In this document: in pieces, positions 1 through 57,813 of the stretch | Numbering within the stretch: the stretch's first letter is position 1 | Layout of the letters: each line of letters begins with the position of its first letter | NCBI GenBank assembly: GCA_054601695.1 | Contig: BAAHQB010000018.1 | Coordinates: forward strand, 620,001-684,000 | Length of the DNA: 64,000 bases | DNA from: Amorphochlora amoebiformis | Taxonomy: Eukaryota > Cercozoa > Chlorarachniophyceae | Direction: 5' to 3' | Position numbers and translations under genes: made by a program | Notes under the pieces: generated by a model | What the model saw: only the letters and a program-made list of their open reading frames with translations | Told to the model about the DNA's origin: nothing | The model's database searches: none

Positions 1-154
1 GCCGCGACCAAGGCATCTTCAGTAAGCTAACCCTAGCCCTGACCCTAACCCTAACCCTCTGACCCTAACCCTAACCCTAACCCTAGCCCTGACCCACCCT
101 AACCCTAACCCTAACCCTAAAAAAACCCTAGTGTTCTCGTGGGTTTACTATACT

Positions 155-186
<32 letters not shown>

Positions 187-299
187 GTAAAATACATGTA
201 TTTTTAAAAGTATATTTATGTGTTTAATATACATTTAAATATATATATGTACATATATATATATGTGTGTGTGTGTGTGAGTGTTATATACGTATGTAT

Positions 300-360
<61 letters not shown>

Positions 361-838
361 TCGATATATATGTAGAGATATGAGACATCCGTTACCAGTT
401 TACCCCAATAACAACCTTAACCTCAAAGAAACGCTTAAACCCTAACCCTAACCCTAACCAAACCCTAACCCTGACTCTATTCTAATGTTTCCAAAACCCT
501 CCTCTCTTTCTTTCTTCATCTATCCCTATCTATCTATCCGTCTGCCTCTCTCTCACTCTCTTTCTCTCTCTTTCTCGCTATATCTCTCCTCTCTCTCTCT
601 CTGTTTCTCAATATGTTTGTCTAACTGTTAGGAGTTAGGTTCATGTATGCTTATGATCCGTTTGTGTGTTTCTTGGGTGTAGCCGAGGAAGGGCAGGTTT
701 GAAGACCTGACGTTCTCACAGCTGGAGAGGAGAATTGGACGATGTAATGATGAGAAATATGTCTATGATGTGTATTCGATATGTGTATGTACTATTATAT
801 ATGTCTTACTTTTTGATATATGTTTGTGTTGGTAGACA

Positions 839-891
<53 letters not shown>

Positions 892-960
892 TATCATAGT
901 TACATGTTATAATATATGTGTTCGTAAATAGACATCAAGATGAGGAAGGAGTTCTAACAA

Positions 961-1009
<49 letters not shown>

Positions 1010-1106
1010 TATATATAGATATGTATTGTTATATATGTATACCCATAACATATTTCCATAAGTATCCATGTGTCCAAACAGATCTCAAGTCGGATGTATA
1101 TGTATG

Positions 1107-1148
<42 letters not shown>

Positions 1149-1203
1149 TTAATATGTACATATATATATATATATATATAGATATATAAATACATAGAAT
1201 ACA

Positions 1204-1261
<58 letters not shown>

Positions 1262-1463
1262 ATATATATATATATATACAAACAGATATCAAGATTGAGG
1301 AGGAGGAAGGAGATCGTTATGAAAACATTACAGTTGAGATTCACAACGACGGTAACATATGATATATACAACGCATGTGCCTTAAATACATGTTATATCC
1401 GTACTAAAACTTAAACATGTACATGTAAATATGTTCATCATATATGTTAAGCATATATATATA

Positions 1464-1530
<67 letters not shown>

Positions 1531-1573
1531 TATGTGTGTATTGTACATAGAGATAAGAATATATGTATATATG

Positions 1574-1604
<31 letters not shown>

Positions 1605-1688
1605 CCTCGAGCCTAGCCCCAACCCTAATCAACCTTATCCTAACCCAGAAAGGACAGTTACAGTATGTATATACATATATATTGTCCA

Positions 1689-1758
<70 letters not shown>

Positions 1759-1809
1759 ATATATATATATATATATTTTTATATGTACGTGTATGTGTAC
1801 ATCTATAAC

Positions 1810-1855
<46 letters not shown>

Positions 1856-2014
1856 GTTATTACTACTATGAATTTATATATATATACGTCTCCAGCCTTA
1901 CCCTAATCCCTAACCCAATCCAGAAAAGGACAGCCAGGCTTCCAGCAGGTCTGAACAAATAGTATTCTATTTATATATTACATTTCATGCATATAAACGT
2001 GCATGTAACCTATA

Positions 2015-2084
<70 letters not shown>

Positions 2085-2585
2085 AACGTAATACATTTTA
2101 ACTAATCCACACATTCACATGCACATGTTTTACATTTACATATAATCTATCTAAATATATATATATATATATATGTATATGATATACACATATAACACAT
2201 CCACATACATCACATCCCTACGGATACAAACAAATACACACATAAGCAATTATTTATCTAAATATATATACACACATATATATATATATATAACACATCC
2301 ACATATATCACATCCCTACGGATCTGCAAACAAATACACACATAAGCAGTCCCTATTTCTCAGATCTGCCGTGAAATCCAGCCCTGCTCCCCTGAAAGCC
2401 AAGCCAATCCCAGAAGGAGAGAGGTCAAACGCCCTGCGAATAGACGGCTTCGTGAGACCCTTTCGGGTGTCTCAGGTGCGCGAGCTCCTTGACAAGGTAT
2501 GTATTATTACGTTTTATTATATGTGTTTGATCAGCGTGTGTGTGTGTTTTTTCGAGGAGTGTGTGTGTGTGTGCGTATATATGTA

Positions 2586-2642
<57 letters not shown>

Positions 2643-2771
2643 TATGGATACGTAAATTTGTTATATTAAATATGTATATATATTTATGTGTGTGTGTATA
2701 TATATCATACGTATCTACATATGTGTATAGGATATTTAGGTATATATATGTGTATTTAATATGTTTGGGGT

Positions 2772-2833
<62 letters not shown>

Positions 2834-2854
2834 TTATGTATAGAATATATATAA

Positions 2855-2893
<39 letters not shown>

Positions 2894-2951
2894 TGTATAA
2901 TATATATATATATATATATACATGTGCATATAAATATGCATATATATACGA

Positions 2952-2987
<36 letters not shown>

Positions 2988-3394
2988 GTACATGTTACAT
3001 TATGTATATATATATATATATATAATATATCTATATATATGTATATGTATAAAATACATATATGTATACATATGTATATACATATGCATATGTACATACA
3101 CACATGGTACAGCATGGACAAGTAAGCCACATGTGGATGGATAAAATCAAAACTCACTGCTATGTGATGTATCCCACAAAGGTACCGAAATATACATATG
3201 CAAGCGAGGGAACGAGAGAAGAAGGATGAGAGAGGAGAAGGATGAGAGAAAAGAAAGACAACGTGAACAATGAGAAGGATAAGGGGGGAGAATGAGAGGA
3301 AGAGAAGAGAGGTTAAGAGGGGAGAAGACTGAAACGAATGAGAGAGATAGATGGGAGAAACATGGGAGGGGAAGAGATGATAGAAGAATGACGG

Positions 3395-3474
<80 letters not shown>

Positions 3475-3584
3475 AGAATAAGAGGGGAGAAACATGAGAG
3501 AGATGAATAAGTGGAAGAGAGGAAAATGATGGGGACGACTATATATATATATATCTTAGGTTAAATATATATATATATGTATAT

Positions 3585-3620
<36 letters not shown>

Positions 3621-3627
3621 CTTAGGT

Positions 3628-3668
<41 letters not shown>

Positions 3669-3767
3669 TAGGTTAAATATATATGTATATATATATACAT
3701 ATATATATATAAATTAAACATATATCTGCACAGTATATACCTTCGTGTTACATGTATAGGTTATGAG

Positions 3768-3800
<33 letters not shown>

Positions 3801-4602
3801 CATCATTGAGTATCTAAAAATTCACTCTCATACCTCTGTTTTCTGTATAACGTACAAAAAAAACATACATGTTTCCACATGTATACAACCACACACACAC
3901 GTGCGCGTCCAGTCCCAGACAGAAAGCCGCTCGTCGGCATACGCGTTTTTATATACATATACTCACATACACGCATCCACAGTCTTTTGGCATATCTGTA
4001 CACGTCCAGCAGTCTGAGAGATGCCTGGAACGCGCATATATGTCTGCACGTCCAGATAAAGACATGTATATACGCATTCAGGCCCAAGCTGAGAGCTGCT
4101 TAAAGGCGCTTCACAACCTACAATGGCCAGAGGACTCCATCAAGATGTTGACCGTCAAGTATGTGTCGGAGGTATTATGACAGCGAGGTGTAAATAGAAA
4201 TATATGGGTATATTGTGTGCAGATGTATATATAGATATATAAAGAAATGTATAGAGATATATGAATATATATATATATATATATATTCATACATATATAT
4301 TTTTATATCAATCCGTTAATTGTGAAGTACGTCGGAGGTACTATCAGCGTAATATAAACATATACATATATATAGATGTATATATATATATATATATGTA
4401 TATATAATATATATAATATATATATATATATATGTAATATATGTACATATATATACATTTTCATGCATATTTGTTTATGTAGTGTATATATATATATATA
4501 TCATATATTATATATATTGTATACATATATATATATATATATATATGTATGTGTATATATATGTGGATATGTACATAATATATATATATATATATATATA
4601 TT

Positions 4603-4642
<40 letters not shown>

Positions 4643-4987
4643 TATATACATGTGCGTGTGTGTGTTTTTGTGTACATATTATATGTGTACAATTTATGAT
4701 ATATATGATATATATATATAAATATAGATATATATGTATATATATAATTACGTATATATATATATATATATATACATATATATTTGTGTGTAATTCCTAA
4801 ATACAAATTTACATTGTATTATATATATATATATATACATGCAATTTATATATATATATATATATATACAATATATATGGGGGTGTGGTGTTGTTTATGT
4901 ACACTAATCTATTCATGTATATGTCTTAGGATGAGGCAGTTGAGGCTGCAAGGCCCAAGGCGGTCGATTGAATATATACATACATAT

Positions 4988-5023
<36 letters not shown>

Positions 5024-5103
5024 CATATGTGTGTGTTGTGTGTGTTTGTGTGTGTGTGTGTGTATGTATTATATATACTTTACTTGTATATTTGTAAACT
5101 ATA

Positions 5104-5150
<47 letters not shown>

Positions 5151-5333
5151 TTGACCTATGCGTGTGTATATATGAACATGTGTTGTGTAAATGTGTGTAT
5201 AAATATGTATTTAAATGTTACACATCTCTAGAAAATTATAAATGCAATTTAAAATTATGCACGCACAAACGTACATGCACACATGTATCCAAATATATCT
5301 ATATATATATATATACACTATATATATATATAT

Positions 5334-5366
<33 letters not shown>

Positions 5367-5474
5367 TATATGCTTTTTCTTTGTGTGTATGCGTGAAAGT
5401 ACATACATATTACAAACATCTCATATTTTATATAGACTTGTACATATGTACATATATTATATATATAAATACAC

Positions 5475-5511
<37 letters not shown>

Positions 5512-5904
5512 TCTGTATATAATATGTATGTATATGTACACACATGTATATACATATACATATATATATATACAATTATAAGTATAGTTTGATATTCACA
5601 TGTATAGATATGTATACATTTGCATTTATGTGTACACTTATGTAGATTATAGAATTACATGTACTTATGTAATTGTATATTTAGATGTATTTATTATAAA
5701 CATATACATGCATATACATATATATGGTGTATAATGTACCTCTTTTTGTATTTTTACAATGTAATATACAAGTTTTTGTTAAAACATAGATAAATATATG
5801 CATAGATATGTTATATATATATATATATATACATATATATATGTATATATGTATATATATATATATATACATACATATTTATATGTATACGTGTATGTAC
5901 ATAT

Positions 5905-5938
<34 letters not shown>

Positions 5939-6253
5939 GTATATTTGTCTTGTCTAGTTTGTGTATATATATATATTTGCGAGTAATATTTACAGTATGT
6001 CTACATACATATGTATGTTTCTATACATACATGTATATATATTACGTATACTTATACATATATATATATATATATCATCATAATTCAGATCAAAGAGGTG
6101 AGAACTGAAGAAGAAAAACCTAAGACACAACTCAAGACCCTTGACGAGCTATTCCGAAGAACCAAGGCCAAGCCATCCCTCTATTGGCTTCCACGGGACA
6201 AGCCAAAAGAGAGAGTAGATCCCGTGGAAGGGCGAGAAAAATATCGCCCGTAA
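1..6253 (+). CDS. ACIN1: Acinus-like RNA-processing protein (RRM plus RSB motif), 5' end outside window
   Basis: Spliced gene; exons 1-21, 683-743, 1286-1351, 1924-1948, 2364-2496, 3113-3181, 4082-4171, 4930-4962 and 6089-6253 (TAA). Phases agree at all junctions, giving about 220 residues here. Acinus is the scaffold of the ASAP complex (with RNPS1 and SAP18), which sits at the edge of the exon junction complex in the nucleus and influences splicing. Seen: an RRM opening with [20 protein letters not shown], then [13 protein letters not shown], then LQWP; then a C-terminal [18 protein letters not shown], the RNPS1/SAP18-binding motif that marks Acinus among RRM proteins. Weak points: the 4930-4962 exon uses an unusual GTCGAT donor, and the first four exons rest mainly on phase and splice sites. 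No SAP domain is recognised in the part present; in known Acinus proteins it lies further N-terminal. Converges on the DENN-ENTH gene. Confidence 0.88.
22..682. repeat. Acinus intron with telomere-type tract, (AT)n and CT-rich tract
   Basis: CCCTAA-type repeats at 28-129 and 436-473, (AT)n between, and a pyrimidine-rich tract at 498-610. The first 21 bases of the window read as an exon end (GCA TCT TCA / GTAAGC). So the telomere-type tract is interstitial, not a chromosome end. Confidence 0.7.
1460..1945. repeat. Two (ATT)n arrays, each followed by a related unique stretch
   Basis: (ATT)n at about 1465-1521 and 1810-1860. Each is followed by (AT)n and then a related stretch, CCTAACCCAGAAAGGACAG at 1635-1655 and CCCAATCCAGAAAAGGACAG at 1914-1933. 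The second contains the 25-base candidate exon; the first lacks a usable GT donor. Read as a local duplication of about 300 bases. Confidence 0.7.
2190..2352. repeat. Tandem duplication upstream of the first RRM exon
   Basis: AACACATCCACATA(C/T)ATCACATCCCTACGGAT and AAACAAATACACACATAAGCA occur twice, about 98 bases apart (2195-2252 and 2292-2348). The second copy runs into the splice acceptor at 2361-2363. Confidence 0.8.
2364..4171 (+). CDS. ACIN1: Acinus RRM exons
   Basis: Three exons (2364-2496, 3113-3181, 4082-4171) encode one Acinus-type RRM. Exon one enters with one base of a split codon and ends in phase 0; the next two are whole codons (23 and 30 residues). Splice sites are clear: TTTCTCAG and GACAAG/GTATGT, then GGTACAG and ACAAAG/GTACCG, then ATTCAG and TCGGAG/GTATTA. 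The KTHCYV stretch and the following A-x-A...ALHNLQWP match the family order. The 3' end of the last exon has a decayed second copy at 4318-4352. Confidence 0.9.
3182..4081. repeat. Acinus intron with GA-rich tract and a repeated TTAGGTTAAATATA unit
   Basis: GA-rich 3205-3535 with an (AT)n insert at 3400-3470. Then three copies of CTTAGGTTAAATATATAT at about 3554, 3621 and 3667, spaced by (AT)n. The rest is unique sequence with CA runs. Confidence 0.7.
6089..6253 (+). CDS. ACIN1: Acinus C-terminal exon with RSB motif
   Basis: Terminal exon after TAATTCAG, 54 residues then TAA. It reads [14 protein letters not shown], then [18 protein letters not shown], then a charged tail ending REKYRP. The [13 protein letters not shown] core is the RSB motif by which Acinus holds RNPS1 and SAP18. 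It is the single strongest identifier of this gene. Confidence 0.93.
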   Translation: MKEVRTEEEKPKTQLKTLDELFRRTKAKPSLYWLPRDKPKERVDPVEGREKYRP

Positions 6254-6835
6254 TTCCGAGAACGCGAGCACTAAGTTATCTAGATTATCATTGGCGTCGC
6301 ACTTGGATTGGTATCTTTGAAATGTTAAAAATAAAATGTTATATCAAAGTCTAGAGAGATGTCTAGAGAATGTATTTCTCGAATATCTAGAATATCTACG
6401 TATCTTGATCCATATGATATTATACATGCATAATCTAGTAATATCTAGAATATATATCTAGATATATGTGCCGATGGTAACTCAGAACTGTTAGGATGTG
6501 AAGTTACAATGTGCACGTGATTACGTAGTCTAGCACTAGACTAGGTACTCTCTAGGTACTGTGCAAGAAATTAATAGTAATTCTCTACTACATGCAACTA
6601 GTACAAACTAGACAAAGTCTAGAAAGTAGGCAAACTTGAGTCTTCTGGATACAAAAGCTAGATATCCTAGATATCAGTCTATAGCTTGAATTACTAGAAT
6701 TAGCTTCTAGAGCTTCCTCGAACTTCGGGTAGAAAATTTCAATTGGTGGAAAATCAAACTTGTGCCTGCCGCATTGCATGGGCTCTGGGTATGCGAGCGG
6801 CTCTAGATGCTAGATATGCAATAAAAATTAAGGAA
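6254..6835. other. Convergent spacer rich in CTAG
   Basis: The 582 bases between the stop codons of the Acinus-like and DENN-ENTH genes hold almost no (AT)n. They instead hold about 20 copies of CTAG, mostly as TCTAGA, ACTAGA or TCTAGT. No convincing open frame was found. The 3' UTRs and polyadenylation signals of both genes must lie here; AATAAAA-like strings occur near 6330 (plus) and 6820. Confidence 0.6.
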
Positions 6836-14404
<7,569 letters not shown>

Positions 14405-14753
14405 TTTTGCGGCGTGGAGAGGCCGGCCGAGAGACCTCGCGACGGCAATGGCCCCACTCGCGCCGAGCTTTTAAATTTTTTCAGAAAACCCTAACCTCTA
14501 ATACCGGGGATTTCGAATATTATTTCGAAGTTACCAACACGCAACGCCAGCCCCGAAGAGGTGTCCGAGAAGGCGAAAATCGTCCTAATTTAGAACGCGA
14601 TGGAGGATTTGGGAAGGCGTGAAGTACGACAGCGAGCATAGAAACATACATTCTTGGCCACAGGCTAAGATCATGTGAAGTATCTGTTCTAATCAGCTTA
14701 ATCTCTGATTTTCGGTCTACGGGCCGGTCTAGATTTCGCAATTTTTTGAACCT
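14405..14753. promoter_or_regulatory. Divergent spacer between fusion gene and short plus-strand gene
   Basis: 349 bases of mixed, relatively GC-rich sequence without (AT)n, between two divergent ATG codons (14404 minus, 14754 plus). By position it should hold both 5' UTRs and core promoters. No TATA box stands out. Both strands have incidental open frames, but none joins a neighbouring exon convincingly. Confidence 0.5.
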
Positions 14754-14887
14754 ATGGACGGATTGGCACGGCTTGCCGTGGCCGTCCTCAGTAGCCTCGA
14801 TCTTGCACGGTTTAATCGAGAGCTGCTGGTACCTTCGGGTGCATACAATTGAAATTGTCAGAGGTATTACTTGCAGAGTGTGCATAG

Positions 14888-14944
<57 letters not shown>

Positions 14945-14972
14945 TATATACTCTATTATGTGTGCTTGTGTG

Positions 14973-15023
<51 letters not shown>

Positions 15024-15061
15024 TATATATATAATATATATAATATATATATATATACATA

Positions 15062-15094
<33 letters not shown>

Positions 15095-15213
15095 CGCGTA
15101 TATATTGTAGGGTTAGGGTTAGGGTTAGGGTTAGGGTTAGGGTGAGGGTTTGGGTTAGGGTTAGGGTTAGGTTAGGGTTGGAGTTAGGGTTAGGATTAGG
15201 GTTAGGGTTTGGG

Positions 15214-15290
<77 letters not shown>

Positions 15291-15586
15291 ACACATTAGG
15301 TATATTGGTGTGTGGTTGAAGAATATGTAAATAATATATATACATGCAGAAGTATTCGACACATCTACAAAATATGGATACATATTTAGATTTACATATA
15401 TATTAATACGTATGAATGTACGTATGAATGGATTAGGGTTAGGGTTAGGGACTAGGGTTAGGGTAGGGATAGGGTTAGGGTTATTGTTAGGGTTAAGAGT
15501 TTGGGTTAGGGTTAGGGTTTTGGTTAGGGTTAGGGTTTGGGTTAGGGTTAGGGTTAGGGTTAGGGAATATATATATATATATATAT

Positions 15587-15668
<82 letters not shown>

Positions 15669-15918
15669 TAACCCTAACCCTAATCCTAACCCTAACCCTA
15701 ATCCTAACCCTAACCCTAACCCTAACCCTATCCCTATATATGCATATATATATATATATATATATGTATGTATATGCATATATGTATATATGTATATATA
15801 TGTAGGTATACATTATTTGCATATACGTATGTAGAAATATAGAAATACTTATTTAAGACCCTCATGCATACAGTAACAGATGTGGCACTATAGGACGAAA
15901 TTTGAGGCTCTCAGAACC
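14754..15918 (+). CDS. Short unrecognised gene, first two exons
   Basis: Exon 14754-14828 gives 25 codons starting [20 protein letters not shown] and ending NRELL before GTACCT. Exon 15880-15918, after TAACAG, gives [13 protein letters not shown] before GTACCA. Both are phase 0. I do not recognise the product; the segment looks like an amphipathic helix followed by a basic stretch. Later exons were not found. The intron is dominated by (AT)n and telomere-type repeats. A GAG TAG directly after an AG at 17098-17099 could end the frame, giving a very small protein, but that is weak. Divergent from the DENN-ENTH gene. Confidence 0.4.
15105..15735. repeat. Interstitial telomere-type arrays in opposite orientation
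   Basis: TTAGGG-type arrays at about 15109-15216 and 15430-15565, and a CCCTAA array at about 15666-15736, separated by (AT)n. The last two face each other across about 95 bases of pure (AT)n, so they can fold back on each other. Units are imperfect (GGGTTTGGGTT, GTTAGGATTAGG). They lie in the intron of the short plus-strand gene, so this is not a chromosome end. Confidence 0.85.
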
Positions 15919-15972
15919 GTACCAATATCCATAATTTATTCATATACTTAGAGGAATATTTCATATTATATT

Positions 15973-16022
<50 letters not shown>

Positions 16023-16166
16023 ATATAAATATATATTTATACATATATATATGTGTGTGTATTATATATATGTATATATATTTACCAAAACTCGAATATT
16101 GTATACCTATTCCTCATTAATGTACTTATATATATATATATATATATGTGTGTCATGTATATATGT

Positions 16167-16242
<76 letters not shown>

Positions 16243-16472
16243 ATATATATATATATATGTATGTATATATGTATATATTTGTATGTATATATATATATAT
16301 ATTCATATTATTATAATACATATATATATATATATAATTATGTGTGTATAGTATTATATATTGATATAATGTATATTTTAAATATATATATATATATATT
16401 TACATACATATATATAAATATATATATATATATATATTTGTAAATGCATATATACACATATACACCTATATG

Positions 16473-16511
<39 letters not shown>

Positions 16512-16788
16512 GGACAATACATTTTTCATATGCATATCCAACCACTAACACTAACCACCGTAACATTAGCCCTAATTCTGCGCTGACCTTAAGTTCGCTA
16601 CCCTTAACCTTAGCCTGAACACAGTCTTAGATACTCTTACCCTAACCCTAAGCCTATCCTAATCTTGATCCTTACCCAACCCTAGAACGTATCAGTATCT
16701 ACTGGATCTAAGCACACCTCTAACAATCTTGATCTTAACCTAGCTACATGTGTATTCATAGTTTACATAATATATATATATTATATAT

Positions 16789-16863
<75 letters not shown>

Positions 16864-16912
16864 AATGTATAAATATGCATGTGTATGCGTATATGTGTAA
16901 ATTTATATATAC

Positions 16913-16945
<33 letters not shown>

Positions 16946-17450
16946 AATATATCTATATATATATATATATATATACTAGATATATAATATTATATATATA
17001 TATATATATTTATAAACATATTATTTATATTTATATATGGATTATCTCATATGTGCGTGTATATAAATATTATATACACACATATATATATATATATAGG
17101 AGTAGCTAACCCTAAAAAGATTGCCTAATCTAGGCTTATGTTGAGCGCATATCATGTTAGACTTAAAATTAAGTAGATTCTAGAGATATGGCAATAGCAA
17201 TGTAAACCGTTACCATATGATTGCCGATTTAATGCCACTATCTAGGTATCTAGGCTATGCAATGCTTAAAACTAATGCTTAATGTAGAGGAATTTATTAT
17301 ATTAATCACTGCATCATGTAATGACACGACGTTAACTATTTTAATTATGTTACTGATATCTGTGCAATATTGCAAATTTATTACTAGCCTCTGGTAATGT
17401 CATACCAATTAATGAACATCATATCCGTTGTACCATATGTATTAATAATA

Positions 17451-17481
<31 letters not shown>

Positions 17482-17673
17482 ACTATGATGTATACATAGA
17501 TAAATATATTTTATAAATTAGATGTACGATCTTAAACGCCGACTATGTACACTACGGCACATGATTTTACGCAAATAATCTGAGGTGAAATCACTAATTT
17601 TGCATCACATACACGCATGACCTAGGAAATATCTCAAAAAGCTTGTTTGGGACATCCCCAAGACACCTCCGAG
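15919..17673. other. Convergent spacer: (AT)n, decayed CCCTAA tract, CTAG-bearing stretch
   Basis: 15960-16510 is (AT)n. 16545-16745 is a decayed CCCTAA-derived tract with units such as CCTTAACCTTAGCC. 16765-17097 is (AT)n. 17100-17450 is non-repetitive AT-rich DNA with about five CTAG, and 17500-17673 is unique sequence before the SEC24-like stop. No coding island was supported. Confidence 0.6.
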
Positions 17674-35249
<17,576 letters not shown>

Positions 35250-35708
35250 CTGTCACGCAGGATGACTATTAGCAATTTAGCACTTTCGCCAGGGTTCCGT
35301 GGGTTCCGGCAAAAGGGTGACATAGCCCTGCGTACTCTGGCAAGCTGGACACGTGTCGAATGGCGGCCAGTTGAAACCAACATCAGCGAGGATACGGAAG
35401 CGGAAGGATCTGATTACAGAACTCGGTAGGAATAACGGAATGATATTATGACAGTATCTCAAGGGCATGGATAGCAGAGAATATTATTTTGGAGGGAATC
35501 AGTTCGTCGCATTTTTTCGGAAACGAGCAGATGGTGAAAAGGCATCTCGGAAGGGACAAATGCGTTTACATAGGAAGAAAGGCATTTTATGAAGTCCCTG
35601 AAGCATATTTTAGAGGTGTACTGAAGGGTCAAGGGTTCAGGAGGTTTTGGATCATCGAAATCTTAAATGAATGACTGAACACGCAAGGCTGGTTATTTTA
35701 GACTTGAG
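35250..35708. promoter_or_regulatory. Divergent spacer between SEC24 and KATNIP
   Basis: 459 bases without (AT)n. By position it holds both promoters and perhaps a short first SEC24 exon. A minus-strand frame at 35277-35468 contains FNWPPFDTCPACQSTQGYV and looks protein-like, but I could not join it in phase to 35249. A plus-strand frame at 35489-35674 is likewise unsupported. Confidence 0.5.
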
Positions 35709-54704
<18,996 letters not shown>

Positions 54705-55077
54705 GCAAAGTGTGCAGTCAGGCTAGCGCCGCGTGATTCATAATGAGCTTATGATTTATCATGGGATCATGACTACTGCTCGAAACATCTGGATATGATA
54801 TTAACTAGCTGTACCAGTTATCAGACTCCCTGCTATCTAGAATATGCATATGTGTATAGATCATACCAAGCAGCACAGAAGGACATCTGATTTAATATCT
54901 AATTTTAGCCATTCTAGTAATTACTAGATAAGCTAGACTATCTAGACTATCCAGACTAGACTATGGCGTCCGACATTTACTCTAGTCTATAGTTTGCATA
55001 ATTTAAAAGACTAAAGATATAATTATATATATATATCTATATATAGTGTATTTATAATCTAGATAATATATATCTAA

Positions 55078-55117
<40 letters not shown>

Positions 55118-55302
55118 ATATATATGTACACTACTAGAGTAGATCAAGTAGATATACACCACATATAATATACTATCTTAAAGTCGAGAACAACTAGAAC
55201 AAAGCAAGTGTTGCTAATATTCATTGATTATTCAAACTCAGCTTCGTCTTGTCTAGTTGGTTGCTGCCAATGGGTACTTATTCTAGTTATTCATAGCTGC
55301 CA
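54705..55302. other. Convergent spacer rich in CTAG
   Basis: The 598 bases between the stops of KATNIP and UTP18 hold about 13 CTAG tetramers, densest at 54895-54965 (AGACTATCTAGACTATCC style). A short (AT)n stretch occurs at 55020-55120. No open frame of interest was seen. Confidence 0.6.
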
Positions 55303-55546
55303 CTATGCACTTGAATAATATGTTAAGCGGTACAACAGCACGCGACCCTGAAGGTTTTAAATTACCTTATTCAACGCATGTGTATACACTTAATGTGAAA
55401 TACAGAATCTAATTTATGTATATGGGATACAAAAGATATATATTTGCAAATAATATATATATATATATATATTATGTAATATATTGTGTACAGATGTCTT
55501 TACCTATATATGTATATGTATGGATATATTTTTAAATATATATGAA

Positions 55547-55588
<42 letters not shown>

Positions 55589-55779
55589 ATATATATGTAT
55601 ATAGTTTACACACTTTACATTAGATTATATATATATATATTTATATATATGTATATCATCTACTATATGTGATAATTTACAAATATGCAAATATGTACAA
55701 ACGTATCAATGTGTGTGGATAAATACAAAAATATAAATAATGTAATACATACAAGATATATATGTGTGTGTATATATGA

Positions 55780-55826
<47 letters not shown>

Positions 55827-56320
55827 TACTTATATACACCCATACAAATATATATATATATATATGTATATATATACATAATATATAAACATATATATGT
55901 ATACATATATATATAGATAATTAATAATATACATATATATATATATATTATTAATAATTATAATGTACATGTTTCGATCTTCATACACATGCATACATTC
56001 TACACATCTCTACCTTAGCGTTCCCAACAGCCAAATATCCACTGTTCGGGCTAAATTCGAGGGCAGTGACGTAATTTAGAGGCGTGCGAATCGTCGGCCA
56101 ATTTGAAAACACACTCCTGACGACGCAAACAAAACTTTGTTATTCTATCCACCGTTCATCTACAACATTTATCTGTGTTTTCTCACATTTTACTCTGTGT
56201 TAGTTCTGAAATGGCTTTTTTGAAAGAATTTAGTTATATATATAATATATACATATATATATACATATATATATATATAATTTAAATATACATCCAAATA
56301 CATATACATATACATACATG

Positions 56321-56383
<63 letters not shown>

Positions 56384-56436
56384 TGTGTGTGTGTGTACTT
56401 GTCTATGTAATCTATATATGTATATGTATATATATT

Positions 56437-56509
<73 letters not shown>

Positions 56510-56626
56510 AATATGTATATATGTATAAATGAATAAATAGTACCTTGAAGATATGTGGGCTAAACGAAAGGCGTCTTTTGCGCGAGAGCTTGCCATGGCT
56601 AATATCTCCCCAGTACTATGATGTAT

Positions 56627-56661
<35 letters not shown>

Positions 56662-56707
56662 AATACTAATTGATATAGATATGTAATACTTAAAAGAAAT
56701 TCAGATT

Positions 56708-56777
<70 letters not shown>

Positions 56778-57205
56778 ACATTGATATATCGATACATGCG
56801 TACAGTATGTATATATGTATAAATTTATACACACACACATATATATATATATATATATGTTTATGTGCATATATAAGCATACATGTAATACATATATATG
56901 AATACCTGTTTATAATATATATATACACAAACACAGGCATATATATATATATATATATATATGCATTTATATATACATGTATATATACCTATTAAACGCT
57001 AATTGATCGAGTGGAGTAGTTAAGTTCATAAAAGCCTTCACAGGCTCAACCTAAGATATATATATATATATATATATATATTTCTACATATATATATTTA
57101 TGTATATACAATACATACGTGTATCTAAAATGAGAAGTATATATATTGTATGCTATACATACATAAGATATATATATGTATACACACACACCTATATATA
57201 TATTC

Positions 57206-57239
<34 letters not shown>

Positions 57240-57326
57240 GTATATACAAATATGTATACATATCTATCTATCTCTATATACACACACATATATATATACA
57301 TATATCATATATATATGTATGTATAT

Positions 57327-57375
<49 letters not shown>

Positions 57376-57412
57376 TATGTATATACATATATATATGTAC
57401 AGTATATATGTA

Positions 57413-57466
<54 letters not shown>

Positions 57467-57685
57467 AATATATGCTTATATGATATATCTACATGAGTAT
57501 ACATACTTACAAAGTTGTGATAATCGCACGCATACCCCCCCGGTAGACATTTAATATATGTAATCAGCATGTAGATTCAGTGATATAGTAACAACTATAA
57601 CATGTATGTGTGTGAATGTGTATATATTCGTATGTATGTATATCGTAGATATTCACTATATAACAGGGTACATCTGAGATATGTT

Positions 57686-57728
<43 letters not shown>

Positions 57729-57768
57729 TATACATATACGTATATATACAAGCATATATGAAATTCAC

Positions 57769-57813
<45 letters not shown>

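Noticed and set aside
28-129. Chromosome end at the left edge because of CCCTAA repeats
   Set aside because: Bases 1-21 read as an exon end with a GTAAGC donor, and the next exon follows at 683 in phase 0; the tract is intronic.
14973-15834. Long open frames rich in I, Y and T/N-P-N on both strands, here and across the window
   Set aside because: (AT)n, (GT)n and CCCTAA repeats lack stop codons in many frames. The translations are pure repeat ([12 protein letters not shown]) and cut across good splice sites.
35277-35468. Minus-strand frame with TCPACQ as the first SEC24 exon
   Set aside because: No donor gives phase 0 into 35249. It was kept only as a note under the divergent spacer.
57520-57580. 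UTP18 exon reading [13 protein letters not shown]
   Set aside because: No AG acceptor upstream, and exons 57849 and 57050 already join in phase with the expected family sequence.
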